Shown: one piece after another, positions 52,654 through 61,650 of the stretch
Position numbering within the stretch: position 1 is the stretch's first letter
Layout: each line of letters opens with the position of its first letter
From: Prevotella illustrans
GTDB taxonomy: Bacteria; Bacteroidota; Bacteroidia; Bacteroidales; Bacteroidaceae
NCBI RefSeq assembly: GCF_017426725.1
Contig: NZ_JAERMS010000012.1
Span: forward strand, 1 to 64,000
DNA: 64,000 nt
Reading direction: 5' to 3'
The notes under the pieces: model-generated
Told to the model about the DNA's origin: nothing
The model's input: only the letters and a program-made list of their open reading frames with translations
Database searches by the model: none
Translations under genes and position numbers: made by a program

Positions 52654-53907
52654 TTATCGCTGCTCGTCGGGGTGCATGCCGTAGAACATGCGGAGGGGCG
52701 TAGAGCTCACTTTGATGAAGCCCTTGGCATCGTCGGTCGTCCATCCGTGCTGCATTTCGCCATATTCGCCGAGCTTTGACCGTGTCAGATCGTCGGGCGA
52801 ATCGATGCCAACCGTTTGGAATCCGTAAGGATAGAGGCGCAGGATGGCTGTGCCGTTCACGTGGCGCTGACTGCTCGTAAGCATTGCTTCGATGTCGGGC
52901 ATGACAGGTTCCATGTATTGACTTTCGTGCAGGAACATGCCATACCAGTTTGCCACCTGGTCTTTCCAATACTGTTGCCACTTACTGAGCGTACTCTTTT
53001 CGAGCAGTCGGTGAGCTTCGATAATGAGTTTTGGCGCCGCCGCCTCAAAGCCCACACGACCTTTGATGCCGATAATCGTGTCGCCCACGTTGCAATCGCG
53101 GCCAATGGCGTAGGCACTCCCTATCTCTTCGATGCGCTGAATGGCCTTCACCTTGTCGGTAAACGGCTCATCGTTCACGGCCACAATCTCTCCTTTCTCG
53201 AAAGTGATGCGCAAATCAGTCGGCTCTTCCCGTGTTAAGTGTTTCAGATAAGCCTCTTCGGGAAGTCCCTGTGTAGGGTCGAGCAGCTCGCCACCACAGA
53301 TACTCGTGCCCCAGATACCTACATTGTAGCTGTATTTCAGTTTGGTGAAGTCCGCGTAGAATCCATGCGCGTTCAGATAGTCTGTTTCTTCCTGACGGCT
53401 GAGCGCGTGATCACGGGTCAGCGTGATAATCTTCACGCCCGGCACCATCACGAGAAACGTCATGTCGAAGCGTATCTGGTCATTGCCGGCACCCGTAGAA
53501 CCATGGGCAATAGCTTCGGCGCCAATCTCCTTGGCGTAGCGGGCTATGGCGATAGCCTGAAAAATACGCTCGCTGCTCACGGAGATGGGGTAGCAGTTGT
53601 TGCGCATGACGTTGCCGAAAATCATGTATTTCAGGCTCTTTTCGTAGTATTCCCGCGTCACGTCGAGCGTTACATACTTCACCGCCCCCAACTTATAGGC
53701 GTTTTCCTCATTCACTTTCAGTTGCTCGGCGCTGAAACCGCCCGTGTTGGCACAGGCCGCATAGACCTCCCATCCCTCTTCTTTCAGTTTCATGACGGTG
53801 TAGGACGTGTCCAGTCCGCCCGAGTAGGCTACGACTACTTTGTCTGCCCCTTCCTTCGGGTGGGGAGCTGCTGCCACTTGATGGTTCTTAGTCATTTGCT
53901 TCTCCAT
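52654..53907 (-). CDS. argG: Argininosuccinate synthase
   Basis: This ~417-aa cytosolic enzyme joins citrulline and aspartate using ATP. The ATP site KVVVAYSGGLDTSYTVMKL is at ~23-41, with YPISVSSERIF, GSTGAGNDQIRFD (~140) and GRVGFEAAAPKLI. ATGs at 53907 and 53895 are both possible starts; the second has GGAG 7 bases upstream. The open frame extends further upstream (to 54102) but that overlaps the GNAT gene and lacks family similarity. It follows the acetyltransferase gene by 29 bp. Confidence 0.93.
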   Translation of the reverse strand: MEKQMTKNHQVAAAPHPKEGADKVVVAYSGGLDTSYTVMKLKEEGWEVYAACANTGGFSAEQLKVNEENAYKLGAVKYVTLDVTREYYEKSLKYMIFGNVMRNNCYPISVSSERIFQAIAIARYAKEIGAEAIAHGSTGAGNDQIRFDMTFLVMVPGVKIITLTRDHALSRQEETDYLNAHGFYADFTKLKYSYNVGIWGTSICGGELLDPTQGLPEEAYLKHLTREEPTDLRITFEKGEIVAVNDEPFTDKVKAIQRIEEIGSAYAIGRDCNVGDTIIGIKGRVGFEAAAPKLIIEAHRLLEKSTLSKWQQYWKDQVANWYGMFLHESQYMEPVMPDIEAMLTSSQRHVNGTAILRLYPYGFQTVGIDSPDDLTRSKLGEYGEMQHGWTTDDAKGFIKVSSTPLRMFYGMHPDEQR

Positions 53908-53936
53908 TTCATGTTTGTTGATCTGTTGATAATTTG

Positions 53937-54557
53937 TTACGGATAGCGCTCCTTTTCCTTCGGGGCGGGGGCTTCCATTCTTCTGATTCTCTCCATGACC
54001 TCTGCCGGAATCTTGGCCGGCAGGTGGTCCTCGGGGTCGAAGAGCATGGCGGTGCAGATACAATAGTGTCGGTCGGTGCGCCGCAGCACGTCCACATTGC
54101 AACAGCTTTCGCAGCCACGCCAGAAAGCCTCGTCGTCAGTCAGGTCGCTGAAGGTCACGGGATGATAGCCCAGCCGCGTGTTCATCTTCATGACGGCCGA
54201 CCCGCTGGTCAGCGAGAATATCTTGGCATGGGGCCAACGCTTGCGAGCCAGCGTGAAAGTCATGTCCTTGATGCGCTTGGCCACGCCCTGTCCTCTGAAC
54301 TCAGGATGCACGATGAGGCCCGATGTGGTAACGTATTCCTTGTTGCCCCACGTCTCGATGTAGCTGAATCCCGCAAACCGGTCGCCCGAGAGAGCTATGA
54401 CGGCTTTGGCTTCCCTGATTTTGGTGAGCAGGTATCCGTGGGTACGCTTGGCGATACCTGTGCCACGCACTTGCGCCGCCTCTTCGATCGCCTTGAGAAT
54501 CGTGTCCACGAACTTTTCATGCGACGCGTCCGCCACCATCACTTTTATCTCTTCCAT
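53937..54557 (-). CDS. GNAT-family N-acetyltransferase in the arg operon
   Basis: The 206-aa protein has the GNAT acetyl-CoA motif HPEFRGQGVAKRIKDMTFTLA (~106-126), preceded by TSGLIV, and a Cys-rich C-terminal part (FWRGCESCCNVDVL, DRHYCICTAML). It is encoded directly after argR and before argG. In Bacteroidota arginine operons such a protein is thought to supply N-acylglutamate (an argA-like role). The Cys-rich tail is unusual for a GNAT. Function is from context only. Confidence 0.78.
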   Translation of the reverse strand: MEEIKVMVADASHEKFVDTILKAIEEAAQVRGTGIAKRTHGYLLTKIREAKAVIALSGDRFAGFSYIETWGNKEYVTTSGLIVHPEFRGQGVAKRIKDMTFTLARKRWPHAKIFSLTSGSAVMKMNTRLGYHPVTFSDLTDDEAFWRGCESCCNVDVLRRTDRHYCICTAMLFDPEDHLPAKIPAEVMERIRRMEAPAPKEKERYP

Positions 54558-54573
54558 CCTCTTTGGCGCTTCT

Positions 54574-55050
54574 TTAGAATATCGAGTCGACAGCTTTGGT
54601 TATGGCCCGGGTCAGCTCTTCCAGATTGGCATACTCCCTGACGACGATAAAGATTGTGTCGTCGCCGGCGATCGTCCCCAGTATGTTCGGTATGTCGCTG
54701 TTGTCTATGTTGTAGGCTATACTGCTGGCATAGCCCGGACGGGTCTTGATGACCCCCATGTTGCCCGAGTATTGTACGGACAGAAATCCCGAGTTACGAG
54801 TCATCTCCGTGGCCGAGAGCGGCTTGTGCACACGTCGATACATCGTTTCGTTGGGCAAAACGTAGACATATTTGCCGTTCATGCTGGCAGCCTTGGCCAC
54901 TTTCAGCTGTTTCATGTCGCGACTCAATGTGGCCTGGGTCAGTGTGAAGCCTTCCTTCTTGAGTTCCCGAAGCACTTCTTCCTGGCTGCAAAGCTCTTTG
55001 CTGGAAATCAACATTTTCAACGTCTCGATTCTGCTGGTCTTAATTTTCAT
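54574..55050 (-). CDS. argR: Arginine repressor
   Basis: This 158-aa protein has an N-terminal winged helix (TLKMLISSKELCSQEEVLRELKKEGFTLTQATLSRDMKQL, ~10-50) and a C-terminal arginine-binding hexamerisation domain (RPGYASSIAYNIDNSDIPNILGTIAGDDTIFIVV, ~100-135, with the GTIAGDDT motif). It is the first gene of the arg operon and probably represses it when arginine is high. TGTATATTTA-like direct repeats lie in its promoter region (around 55057 and 55089). Confidence 0.94.
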   Translation of the reverse strand: MKIKTSRIETLKMLISSKELCSQEEVLRELKKEGFTLTQATLSRDMKQLKVAKAASMNGKYVYVLPNETMYRRVHKPLSATEMTRNSGFLSVQYSGNMGVIKTRPGYASSIAYNIDNSDIPNILGTIAGDDTIFIVVREYANLEELTRAITKAVDSIF

Positions 55051-55079
55051 TTGGCTGTATATTTATTCGTTACAGGCTA

Positions 55080-55111
55080 CAAAACTATGTATATTTACAG
55101 AAACAACCAAA
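55080..55111 (-). promoter_or_regulatory. Promoter of argR/arg operon, with possible ArgR boxes
   Basis: On the minus strand TTTG (complement of 55108-55111) and TAGTTTTG (complement of 55080-55087) are separated by 20 bp. TGTATATTTA occurs twice nearby (from 55057 and 55089), one copy inside the promoter, and could be ArgR half-sites. Confidence 0.6.
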
Positions 55112-55189
55112 TATTATTGCATATTTTAATTGAACATGCAGTTTTTCGGGCGCTGAATACGTATATCTATACGTCTTAAAAGGATTTCC

Positions 55190-55325
55190 GCGCGCGTTTT
55201 TTATCAAATAAAACGTCGTGGTAAAATCCGACGCGCATTTTTTTATCAAATGAAACGTCACGGTAAAATCCGACGCGCATTTTTTATCAAATAGAACGAC
55301 TTTGTTAATTTTCGCGCGCGTTTTT
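55190..55325. repeat. 42-bp imperfect tandem repeat
   Basis: Three units of about 42 bp plus a partial fourth, each starting CGCGCATTTTTTATCAAAT or a close variant and continuing with AACGTC..GGTAAAATCCGACG. ATCAAAT recurs at about 55203, 55245 and 55286. A 140-codon minus-strand frame across it is a by-product of the period being a multiple of three. From 55326 to 55589 there is GC-rich gene-free DNA with only weak inverted repeats and no recognised feature. Confidence 0.75.
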
Positions 55326-55589
55326 AAACGGCAGGACATGGCGCGAGCCGCAGGGACGTGATTTATCACGCCGCGCCGCTGCATTCGGTTCTTGTCGCCG
55401 CGTGGGATTTCTTCGTCAGAATCTCGGCGTGGGTATGTTTGACGGGCAATCATCATTCCTGCCTGATCGGCAAAAGGCGGAACGTGATGAATCACATTCC
55501 GCCTCAATAAATCATGCGTTAAAACACCGCTGATTTTAGAAAAGACTTTTTCTCGAACCGGCGTATTTGTCTACTCGTAGTTCGTCAAC

Positions 55590-56486
55590 TCAGCGAAGAT
55601 ACTTCGTAAAGAACTTCCATATCTCTTCACCGGTATTGATATCGGCTTGGTGCCAGCTATGGCGAGCGCCCTCAATCTCGTAGAACCAGACGTCACAACC
55701 GTCGTCTCCGCCGGTGTATCGGCGAATGGTTACACTGTGGCCGTTGTCCGGTGTCAATCCGTTACGCTTCTCTATCGTCTCGACGGTGCAACGATTGTGA
55801 GCCACCATCGCATTTACGGCCATCGCCACAGGCAGATACTTGCCCCAGCCGTCAGCATTCTTAATGTCGCCACCGAAGCGTGATGTGGGATCGGCCGTCC
55901 CGTGAATCTCCATAAAAGGCACCCGACGTTGCGGCGCCGCTCCCTTGTAAATCCATTCCATCAGCTGTCCCGACACCGAAGCCAAAGCCTTAAAAGTTGT
56001 CTGATTCCTGTAAGCCGACAGATAACAGATATCACCACCGTTCGACATGCCGGTCAGAAACGTGTTTTGCCGACTGAGATTGTACTTTCGTTGCACATGG
56101 GCCGCCAACTTACACAAATCGGCCACGTCGTCTTCCTTCCATCCTTCTTGCTGCGGATAGCCCACGTTCCAGCCGCGCTTGCCTTTCGGATCGCGCAGAC
56201 CGTCGGGCACACAGAGCGCGAAGCCGTGGGTCTTTGCCGCGTCGCGCATGTAGGTTTTCTTCTTCAGATAAGTGCTGCCATAACCATGCAGCACAACCAC
56301 CAACGGCGCGTCGGCCTGTATGCCCTGCGGAATAACCATCTTGAAATAGCGCATGTGCCCATTGATCCTGGCCGAATCGAGCCGTTCCTCCTGTGCCGAC
56401 GCAACGCCGCTCATGCCTGCCGCCATCAAGAGCAGCAAGAGTCCTTGCCTCAAGAAATGCTTCATTGCCATCAAACTGTTTTTCAA
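55590..56486 (-). CDS. Secreted esterase/poly(3-hydroxybutyrate) depolymerase-like hydrolase
   Basis: The 298-aa alpha/beta hydrolase has a signal peptide (FLRQGLLLLLMAAGMSGVASA), the oxyanion region VVLHGYGST (~63), the nucleophile Ser in TGMSNGGDI (~146) and the final His in GARHSWHQADI (~278). It belongs to the LpqC/feruloyl-esterase-like group and probably cleaves carbohydrate or polymer esters outside the cell. Its ATG overlaps the stop of the kinase gene (ATGA), which fixes the start at 56486. Confidence 0.83.
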   Translation of the reverse strand: MKNSLMAMKHFLRQGLLLLLMAAGMSGVASAQEERLDSARINGHMRYFKMVIPQGIQADAPLVVVLHGYGSTYLKKKTYMRDAAKTHGFALCVPDGLRDPKGKRGWNVGYPQQEGWKEDDVADLCKLAAHVQRKYNLSRQNTFLTGMSNGGDICYLSAYRNQTTFKALASVSGQLMEWIYKGAAPQRRVPFMEIHGTADPTSRFGGDIKNADGWGKYLPVAMAVNAMVAHNRCTVETIEKRNGLTPDNGHSVTIRRYTGGDDGCDVWFYEIEGARHSWHQADINTGEEIWKFFTKYLR

Positions 56487-57565
56487 GACACGAAAGCCTC
56501 CATCGCCGGCATCTTCTCCATGACATCATCAAAGAGTTTCAGCTGGTTTTTGGCACGGTTGAGATTATGTTCGGGGTATTGAATCTTATAGTAAGTGTCG
56601 CCATTCAGGTAGTCGGCCAGGAATCTGACGGCTTGCATGAAGGGGAACATTGCGGCGGCCCAAGGCAGATGACGAATCTCGACATCGGTCAAAAATGAGC
56701 CGGCCGACTCCAAATAACCTTCGGCGAAGGCCTTGAATATCTCCATATTAAAGCCCACGTGGCTCAAGTCAGGATCTTCTTCGGTCGTGAAATTGGCGGC
56801 TGTGCGCATGAAATCGCCAAAGTCTGAGAACACATAACTCGGCATGACCGTATCGAGGTCGATGACGCAGAGCACCGTTCCGTCTTCATCAAAAAGCATA
56901 TTGTTCACCTTCGTATCGCAGTGGCATAAACGCTTGGGTAGTTTTCCCGCCCGATGCAGCTCCTCGGCAAAGCACATTTTTTCGGCATGTTCCTCGATCT
57001 TGTCCAACAATGGCCGAACCTCCACTACCCTTCCACGTACATCTGCCTCAACAGCCTCTTTCAACTGCCGCAAACGGAAGCCCATGTTATGAAAGTCCGG
57101 TATAGTCTCGCCTAACTCTTCGGGCACGTCTACCAGCATAGCCTCAAAATTACCAAAGGCCTGTCCTGCATAGCGAGAGCTTTCGGGCGTCACGCTGTCT
57201 ACCGTCTTCGAACGTGGAATAAATACCGACAGGCGCCAATAGCGTTGCTTGTCGTCCATCACATACGTCTTACCGTCGGTTGTTTCCACAAATCGAAGCA
57301 CCTTACGGTCGAGATCGGCCTCTCCCCGAGCTTCGAGTTTCTGCCGGATATGACGCGTTACCACCTCGATGTTGTGCTGCAACAATGCCACGTCCTTGAA
57401 CACGGCGTGATTGATGCGCTGCAAAACATAGTCGGGGCAGTCGGCCTCCTGTGTTGTAATTTTAAAAGTGTCGTTGATCAGTCCGTTGCCCAACGGTTCT
57501 ATTCGGGCAACTGTTCCCTCCATACGAAAAGCCCGGAGGATGGTTTTTACTTCTGCGTATTCCAT
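56483..57565 (-). CDS. N-acetylhexosamine-1-kinase-like aminoglycoside-phosphotransferase-fold kinase
   Basis: The 360-aa protein matches the layout of NahK: EPLGNGLINDTFKI (~23), the catalytic HCDTKVNNMLFD (~213), LCVIDLDTVMPSYVFSDFGD (~229) and RFLADYLNGDTYYKIQYPEH (~317-336). NahK phosphorylates GlcNAc/GalNAc at C1 for the lacto-N-biose pathway and sugar salvage. I choose the ATG at 57565, since earlier in-frame starts (57733) give 56 unlike residues and would sit upstream of the promoter at 57607. It is cotranscribed with the esterase. Confidence 0.8.
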   Translation of the reverse strand: MEYAEVKTILRAFRMEGTVARIEPLGNGLINDTFKITTQEADCPDYVLQRINHAVFKDVALLQHNIEVVTRHIRQKLEARGEADLDRKVLRFVETTDGKTYVMDDKQRYWRLSVFIPRSKTVDSVTPESSRYAGQAFGNFEAMLVDVPEELGETIPDFHNMGFRLRQLKEAVEADVRGRVVEVRPLLDKIEEHAEKMCFAEELHRAGKLPKRLCHCDTKVNNMLFDEDGTVLCVIDLDTVMPSYVFSDFGDFMRTAANFTTEEDPDLSHVGFNMEIFKAFAEGYLESAGSFLTDVEIRHLPWAAAMFPFMQAVRFLADYLNGDTYYKIQYPEHNLNRAKNQLKLFDDVMEKMPAMEAFVS

Positions 57566-57606
57566 GTTGCTAAAAATAAAAATAGAAATAGGTTGATGTA
57601 TCTCTG

Positions 57607-57637
57607 CAAAGATACGATTATCCCGGCGCACGACAAA
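57607..57637 (-). promoter_or_regulatory. Promoter of the kinase-esterase operon
   Basis: The minus strand reads TTTG (complement of 57634-57637) and TATCTTTG (complement of 57607-57614) with a 19-bp spacer, a perfect consensus pair. It starts about 40 bp before the kinase ATG. Confidence 0.75.
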
Positions 57638-57829
57638 AAGCAGATCGTAAAGATTCATAACTATTGTTACAAACGGGCTAAATTGCCCTTTGTTTTCACA
57701 CTCTTTATGTTTTCGTTTCTCAAAGCGCGGCAATGGTTTTCGTGTTTTTCTGATATTTTTGCAGCAGCATATTAAAAAGTGAAGTAATAAAGGTTAGGAA
57801 AAGCCATTTTCATGTGTATCTGAAGTGTT

Positions 57830-58324
57830 ATGATGCAAAAAGCAAGAATAGAACAGCTGTTTCGAAGTCATTACCGAGACATGTATCGACTGGCCATGAT
57901 ACTGCTCCACGATGACGCTGAAAGCAAAGACGCCGTCAGCGAGGTCTTCGCCCAACTGACGACGAGAGAGGACGACTTAGAGGCGGGAAAGGAACGTGCT
58001 TTCCTGATGACGGGTGTCCGCAACCGGTGCCTCAACGTCATCCGAAACCGCAACATACAGCAGAGAGCGCGAAAGCTGTATTTACCGGAAGCGGAAAACG
58101 ACATTCGCTCCGTGGAGGTCATGGAGGAAGAACTCGCTAAAATCAACGAGCTGATTGCCACGGTTCTGACCGAACAAGACCGCAACATTCTGTTGCTTCA
58201 CTATCGGTCGAAACTCAAATACAGGGAAATAGCCCGGCAGGAAGGTATCAGCGAGGTGGCTGTCTACAAACATCTACGCAAAGCTATCGAAACGATTCGT
58301 AATCACTTTAAACCGAACAAATGA
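57830..58324 (+). CDS. ECF RNA polymerase sigma factor
   Basis: This 164-aa sigma-70-family protein has region 2 (IEQLFRSHYRDMYRLAMILLHDDAESKDAVSEVFAQL, ~7-43) and region 4 (LLLHYRSKLKYREIARQEGISEVAVYKHLRKAIETIR, ~120-157). It is the first gene of a sigma/anti-sigma/receptor trio. The stop overlaps the next start. A -7-like TATTTTTG occurs at 57754-57761. It probably switches on transport genes in response to the receptor. Confidence 0.91.
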   Translation: MMQKARIEQLFRSHYRDMYRLAMILLHDDAESKDAVSEVFAQLTTREDDLEAGKERAFLMTGVRNRCLNVIRNRNIQQRARKLYLPEAENDIRSVEVMEEELAKINELIATVLTEQDRNILLLHYRSKLKYREIARQEGISEVAVYKHLRKAIETIRNHFKPNK

Positions 58325-58953
58325 AAATGGAAAAGATAGAACAACTCATACAGATGATGGAGCAACCCGAAAAATACTCGGAAGCCCAATGGAGCGATAT
58401 TCTCCGCGACGAGGAATGTCGCGCTTACTATCAGCTGATGTCGAAGACCGACAGCGCGCTGGAGCATAAAGACGTCACCGACGAAACCATCGAGCGGGAA
58501 TGGCGTAAGTTCGAACACGAGCACTACGGACTGTCGCACGGTCTGAGACGACGTAAGATGGCTGCCGCATTCATCGGCTTTGCCCTGATTTCGGGTATCG
58601 CTTTCGCGGCCATCAAGGGCGGATGGTTCTCAAGTCGCCACGACACGCCACAACGATCGGTGGTCCAATCGAAGACACCTTCGCCCGGCCCCACAAGGGA
58701 AAAGGCCGATACGCTCACGCGGAAGACCGCCCCTACCATCAAAATATATGACAATGCCACGCTACGGAGCATTCTCGAGGACATGGCCCGGTATTATCGG
58801 ATAGAGGTAAACTTCAAGAACGCGAAGGCCGCCGACCTGCGACTGTTCTATCAATGGGACCGAAACTGCGGCATAGAGACCGTAGCGGAACAATTAAATA
58901 ACTTCGAACAGCTCCACATCATTCTTGTCAACCGGCAACTCGTCGTAGAATAA
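58321..58953 (+). CDS. FecR-like anti-sigma factor with C-terminal DUF4974-like domain
   Basis: The 210-aa protein has a cytoplasmic N-terminal part (~1-75), one membrane span (MAAAFIGFALISGIAFAAIK, ~80-100), a Pro/Thr/Ser linker and a C-terminal DUF4974-like domain (IKIYDNATLRSILEDMARYY onward, ~140-210). The usual central FecR domain is missing, so it is a minimal anti-sigma. It overlaps the sigma gene by four bases and precedes the receptor by 16 bp. It should hold the sigma factor until the receptor signals. Confidence 0.8.
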   Translation: MKMEKIEQLIQMMEQPEKYSEAQWSDILRDEECRAYYQLMSKTDSALEHKDVTDETIEREWRKFEHEHYGLSHGLRRRKMAAAFIGFALISGIAFAAIKGGWFSSRHDTPQRSVVQSKTPSPGPTREKADTLTRKTAPTIKIYDNATLRSILEDMARYYRIEVNFKNAKAADLRLFYQWDRNCGIETVAEQLNNFEQLHIILVNRQLVVE

Positions 58954-58969
58954 TCCGTCAATAAAAATA

Positions 58970-61540
58970 ATGAAAAAACTATATATCCTCTTATTGGCCG
59001 TCTGCCTGCCGGCAGTGGCTGTCGCGCAGAAAATCAACCACGACTTCAATCAAGTGTCCCTGTCGGACGCCCTGCGCTATATCATCATCCACCAACGGCA
59101 ATACAACATCAGTTTCATCTATAATGAGTTGGAAGACTTTCGTGTCACGACCAGCGTACGTAATCAGAACGTGCCCGAAGCCATCAACCAACTGATAGGC
59201 TTCTACCCCGTCAGCGCAAAGGTAAAGAGAAACGTCATCGACGAGGAAGGCAATCGCATGCCTGACGAAATCTATGTGGAATGCGTTCAGAAAGAGCGTC
59301 GGAAAGTCATCGGCAAGGTTGTCGACACCGACGGACAGCCGATGGGATTTGTCAACGTCTCGCTGCTCAACGTTGATGATTCCACCTTCGTCAATGGCGG
59401 TGTGAGCACGGAGGCGGGCGACTTCGTCATTCCCTGTGCCGAACAGGACTTGCTGATCAAACTGTCATACGTGGGTTACAAGACCGTTATCCGCCGTATC
59501 GCCGGCTTTCACGTGGGCACCATCACCATGCGTCCTAATGCCTACAACATCAAAGGCGTGACCGTGAGGGGCCATCACAAGACGGATTATGTAGACCATT
59601 CTACCTACACTTTCAGCGCCGAACAGATTAGGAACGCCCGCCAGAGCCAGGAACTGATTGCCACACTGCCCGGCCTTCGCGTCGATCCCATGACCAATAA
59701 GATTGCTACCTTTTCAGACAAGCCGCTGAAAATCCTTATCAATGGTGTGGAAGCCACCGACAACGATCTGAAGAGTATCGAACCCGACAAGATCAAGAAC
59801 GTGGAATACTACACCGTCCCGCCGGCTCGCTACACAGACGTGGGCACGCTCATCAACATCCATACTCGCCGGTTGGACAACGGTTACGCCGTAGGCTTCG
59901 ACACGGGGCAGGCCATCAACCGCGGATTCAACAACACCAACATGTATGCCAAGTACACCAAGGGCAAGTCACAGTTCTCCTTCGACTACACTCTGAACTA
60001 TCGCAATGCCGCCAACTGCAAGGAAGAGAACACCTACCGCATGACTGAAGATACGAAAACGGCCACCTATACCTATTATGGAGATTACCACTTCGGCTAT
60101 GCCAATCAGAACTTCAACCTGAAATATCTCTACAGCATCAACGACAGCATCGCGTTTCAGGCCCGCTTCACACCCAATATCTTCACTTGGTTTTGGCGCG
60201 ACCGCTTCGATATCAAGGCCATGGGAAACGACCTGTGGCGCAACGGACACAGTCTGCAAGACAGGACCATCAGGAGTTTTGGACCGTCGCTCGACCTCTA
60301 TTTCAGCCATAAGCTGAAGAATGGACAGCTGCTTGTGGCCGACGTTGTGGGCACTTACTTCCACAATAAGCAGGGCAACGACAACCATCAGTTCGATGAA
60401 AACAACGCTGAACTGCTCAACGACAACATGCGCCAACGCAACAATAAGTATTCCGTCATAGGCGAAGTGGTCTATACCAAGGACTGGGGAAAGCGGCAGT
60501 TCTCGGCCGGCTACAAGGCCACGCTGGCTAAGTCGGACTTCGAGATCAGTAACGTGCTGTCCGCTTACTCTTCCTACAGCTACCATGCCACCAACGACAA
60601 CCACTATACCTACGCGCAGTTGGGTGGTGGTCTGGGCAAACTGAGCTATCGGCTGAGTCTCGGCGCCACCTATATCCACACCAGTAACGACGACACCCGA
60701 TACAACAAGCTCTACTTCACGCCTCAACTATTGCTGAGTTATCCTGTCAAGAGCGGTCAGTTCACCTTACGATTCGCTTCCGAAGCTGTATTGCCCGGCA
60801 TCTCGCAATTAAGCAACAATTCCACCATTGAGATTCCCGGACTCCATAGGCGCGGCAATCCCATGCTTCGAAGTGGCAATGACAAGACCATACAACTTAG
60901 TTACAGTCTGAACAATCCTTACATATACCTTTGGACGACTCTGGGCTACAACCATATCTCCGATCCTATTAACCAATATTTCCAATGGGAGAATGTCAAC
61001 GGACAGCGCATCATCGTCCGCTCACCGCTGAACGGCGACTATCAGACCACTGTAGGTGGCAACTGTCAGATACGAATAAAGCCCTTTAAGAGCGACCTCC
61101 TTGCCATCGAGGCTCAAGGCGGATTCTGGAAACAGACGGAAAAAAACGCATACATGGGCAAGCACCATCATAACTACACGCCCTTTTACATCTACATGAC
61201 CTCTCGATGGAAAGATTTCGGCGCCAACCTCTATTGGAGACGTGCGAGCATGTCCCTTAACGGTTCCTACCTGCAGTCGGACGAAAATTCTTGCGACGCG
61301 AAATTCTTCTATCAGCACAAGCAGCTGCGGCTATCGGTCGTCTGCGTCTTTCCCTTCACCACACCGACCTACAAGACCCAGACGCTCGACAACAACATTC
61401 TGTCCTATCTTCATGTGAACAAGATTCCGAGCCAGCGCAGCATGATTACTTTAGGCGTAAGCTACAACCTCTTTTCGGGTAAACAGAAGAACATCCGCAA
61501 GCAGATTGACAACTACGACGGCGACAAGGGTACCTTCTGA
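58970..61540 (+). CDS. TonB-dependent outer-membrane receptor with N-terminal STN-like domain
   Basis: The 856-aa protein has a signal peptide (PAVAVAQ), an STN-like N-terminal region (INHDFNQVSLSDALRYIIIHQ, ~23-100) that can contact the anti-sigma, and a carboxypeptidase-D-like domain (RKVIGKVVDTDGQPMGFVNVSL, ~111-190). A plug region (~200-290, QELIATLPGLRVDP) and an OMP beta-barrel (~300-840) follow. It completes the sigma/anti-sigma/receptor cascade. No SusD follows it, so it may take up a small ligand alone or work mainly as a sensor. Confidence 0.85.
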   Translation: MKKLYILLLAVCLPAVAVAQKINHDFNQVSLSDALRYIIIHQRQYNISFIYNELEDFRVTTSVRNQNVPEAINQLIGFYPVSAKVKRNVIDEEGNRMPDEIYVECVQKERRKVIGKVVDTDGQPMGFVNVSLLNVDDSTFVNGGVSTEAGDFVIPCAEQDLLIKLSYVGYKTVIRRIAGFHVGTITMRPNAYNIKGVTVRGHHKTDYVDHSTYTFSAEQIRNARQSQELIATLPGLRVDPMTNKIATFSDKPLKILINGVEATDNDLKSIEPDKIKNVEYYTVPPARYTDVGTLINIHTRRLDNGYAVGFDTGQAINRGFNNTNMYAKYTKGKSQFSFDYTLNYRNAANCKEENTYRMTEDTKTATYTYYGDYHFGYANQNFNLKYLYSINDSIAFQARFTPNIFTWFWRDRFDIKAMGNDLWRNGHSLQDRTIRSFGPSLDLYFSHKLKNGQLLVADVVGTYFHNKQGNDNHQFDENNAELLNDNMRQRNNKYSVIGEVVYTKDWGKRQFSAGYKATLAKSDFEISNVLSAYSSYSYHATNDNHYTYAQLGGGLGKLSYRLSLGATYIHTSNDDTRYNKLYFTPQLLLSYPVKSGQFTLRFASEAVLPGISQLSNNSTIEIPGLHRRGNPMLRSGNDKTIQLSYSLNNPYIYLWTTLGYNHISDPINQYFQWENVNGQRIIVRSPLNGDYQTTVGGNCQIRIKPFKSDLLAIEAQGGFWKQTEKNAYMGKHHHNYTPFYIYMTSRWKDFGANLYWRRASMSLNGSYLQSDENSCDAKFFYQHKQLRLSVVCVFPFTTPTYKTQTLDNNILSYLHVNKIPSQRSMITLGVSYNLFSGKQKNIRKQIDNYDGDKGTF

Positions 61541-61593
61541 GGGATATGTTCAAGATATAAAAACCGTCTTACTACATTTTTTTATAGTAAACA

Positions 61594-61625
61594 TTTGATT
61601 AATACGATTTTTTGTAGTACCTTTG
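61594..61625 (+). promoter_or_regulatory. Promoter of the small-protein pair
   Basis: TTTG (61594-61597) and TACCTTTG (61618-61625) are 20 bp apart, a full -33/-7 pair, 26 bp upstream of the first small gene. Confidence 0.8.
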
Positions 61626-61650
61626 TGTTGTCAAAGGAAAACAATGAGGC

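Noticed and set aside
55190..55325. CRISPR array
   Set aside because: The units abut with no unique spacers and there are no cas genes.
55085..55507. 140-codon minus-strand frame with repeated KKCASDFT units
   Set aside because: The repetition comes from the 42-bp DNA tandem repeat, the frame overlaps the argR promoter, and no start signal or family was seen.
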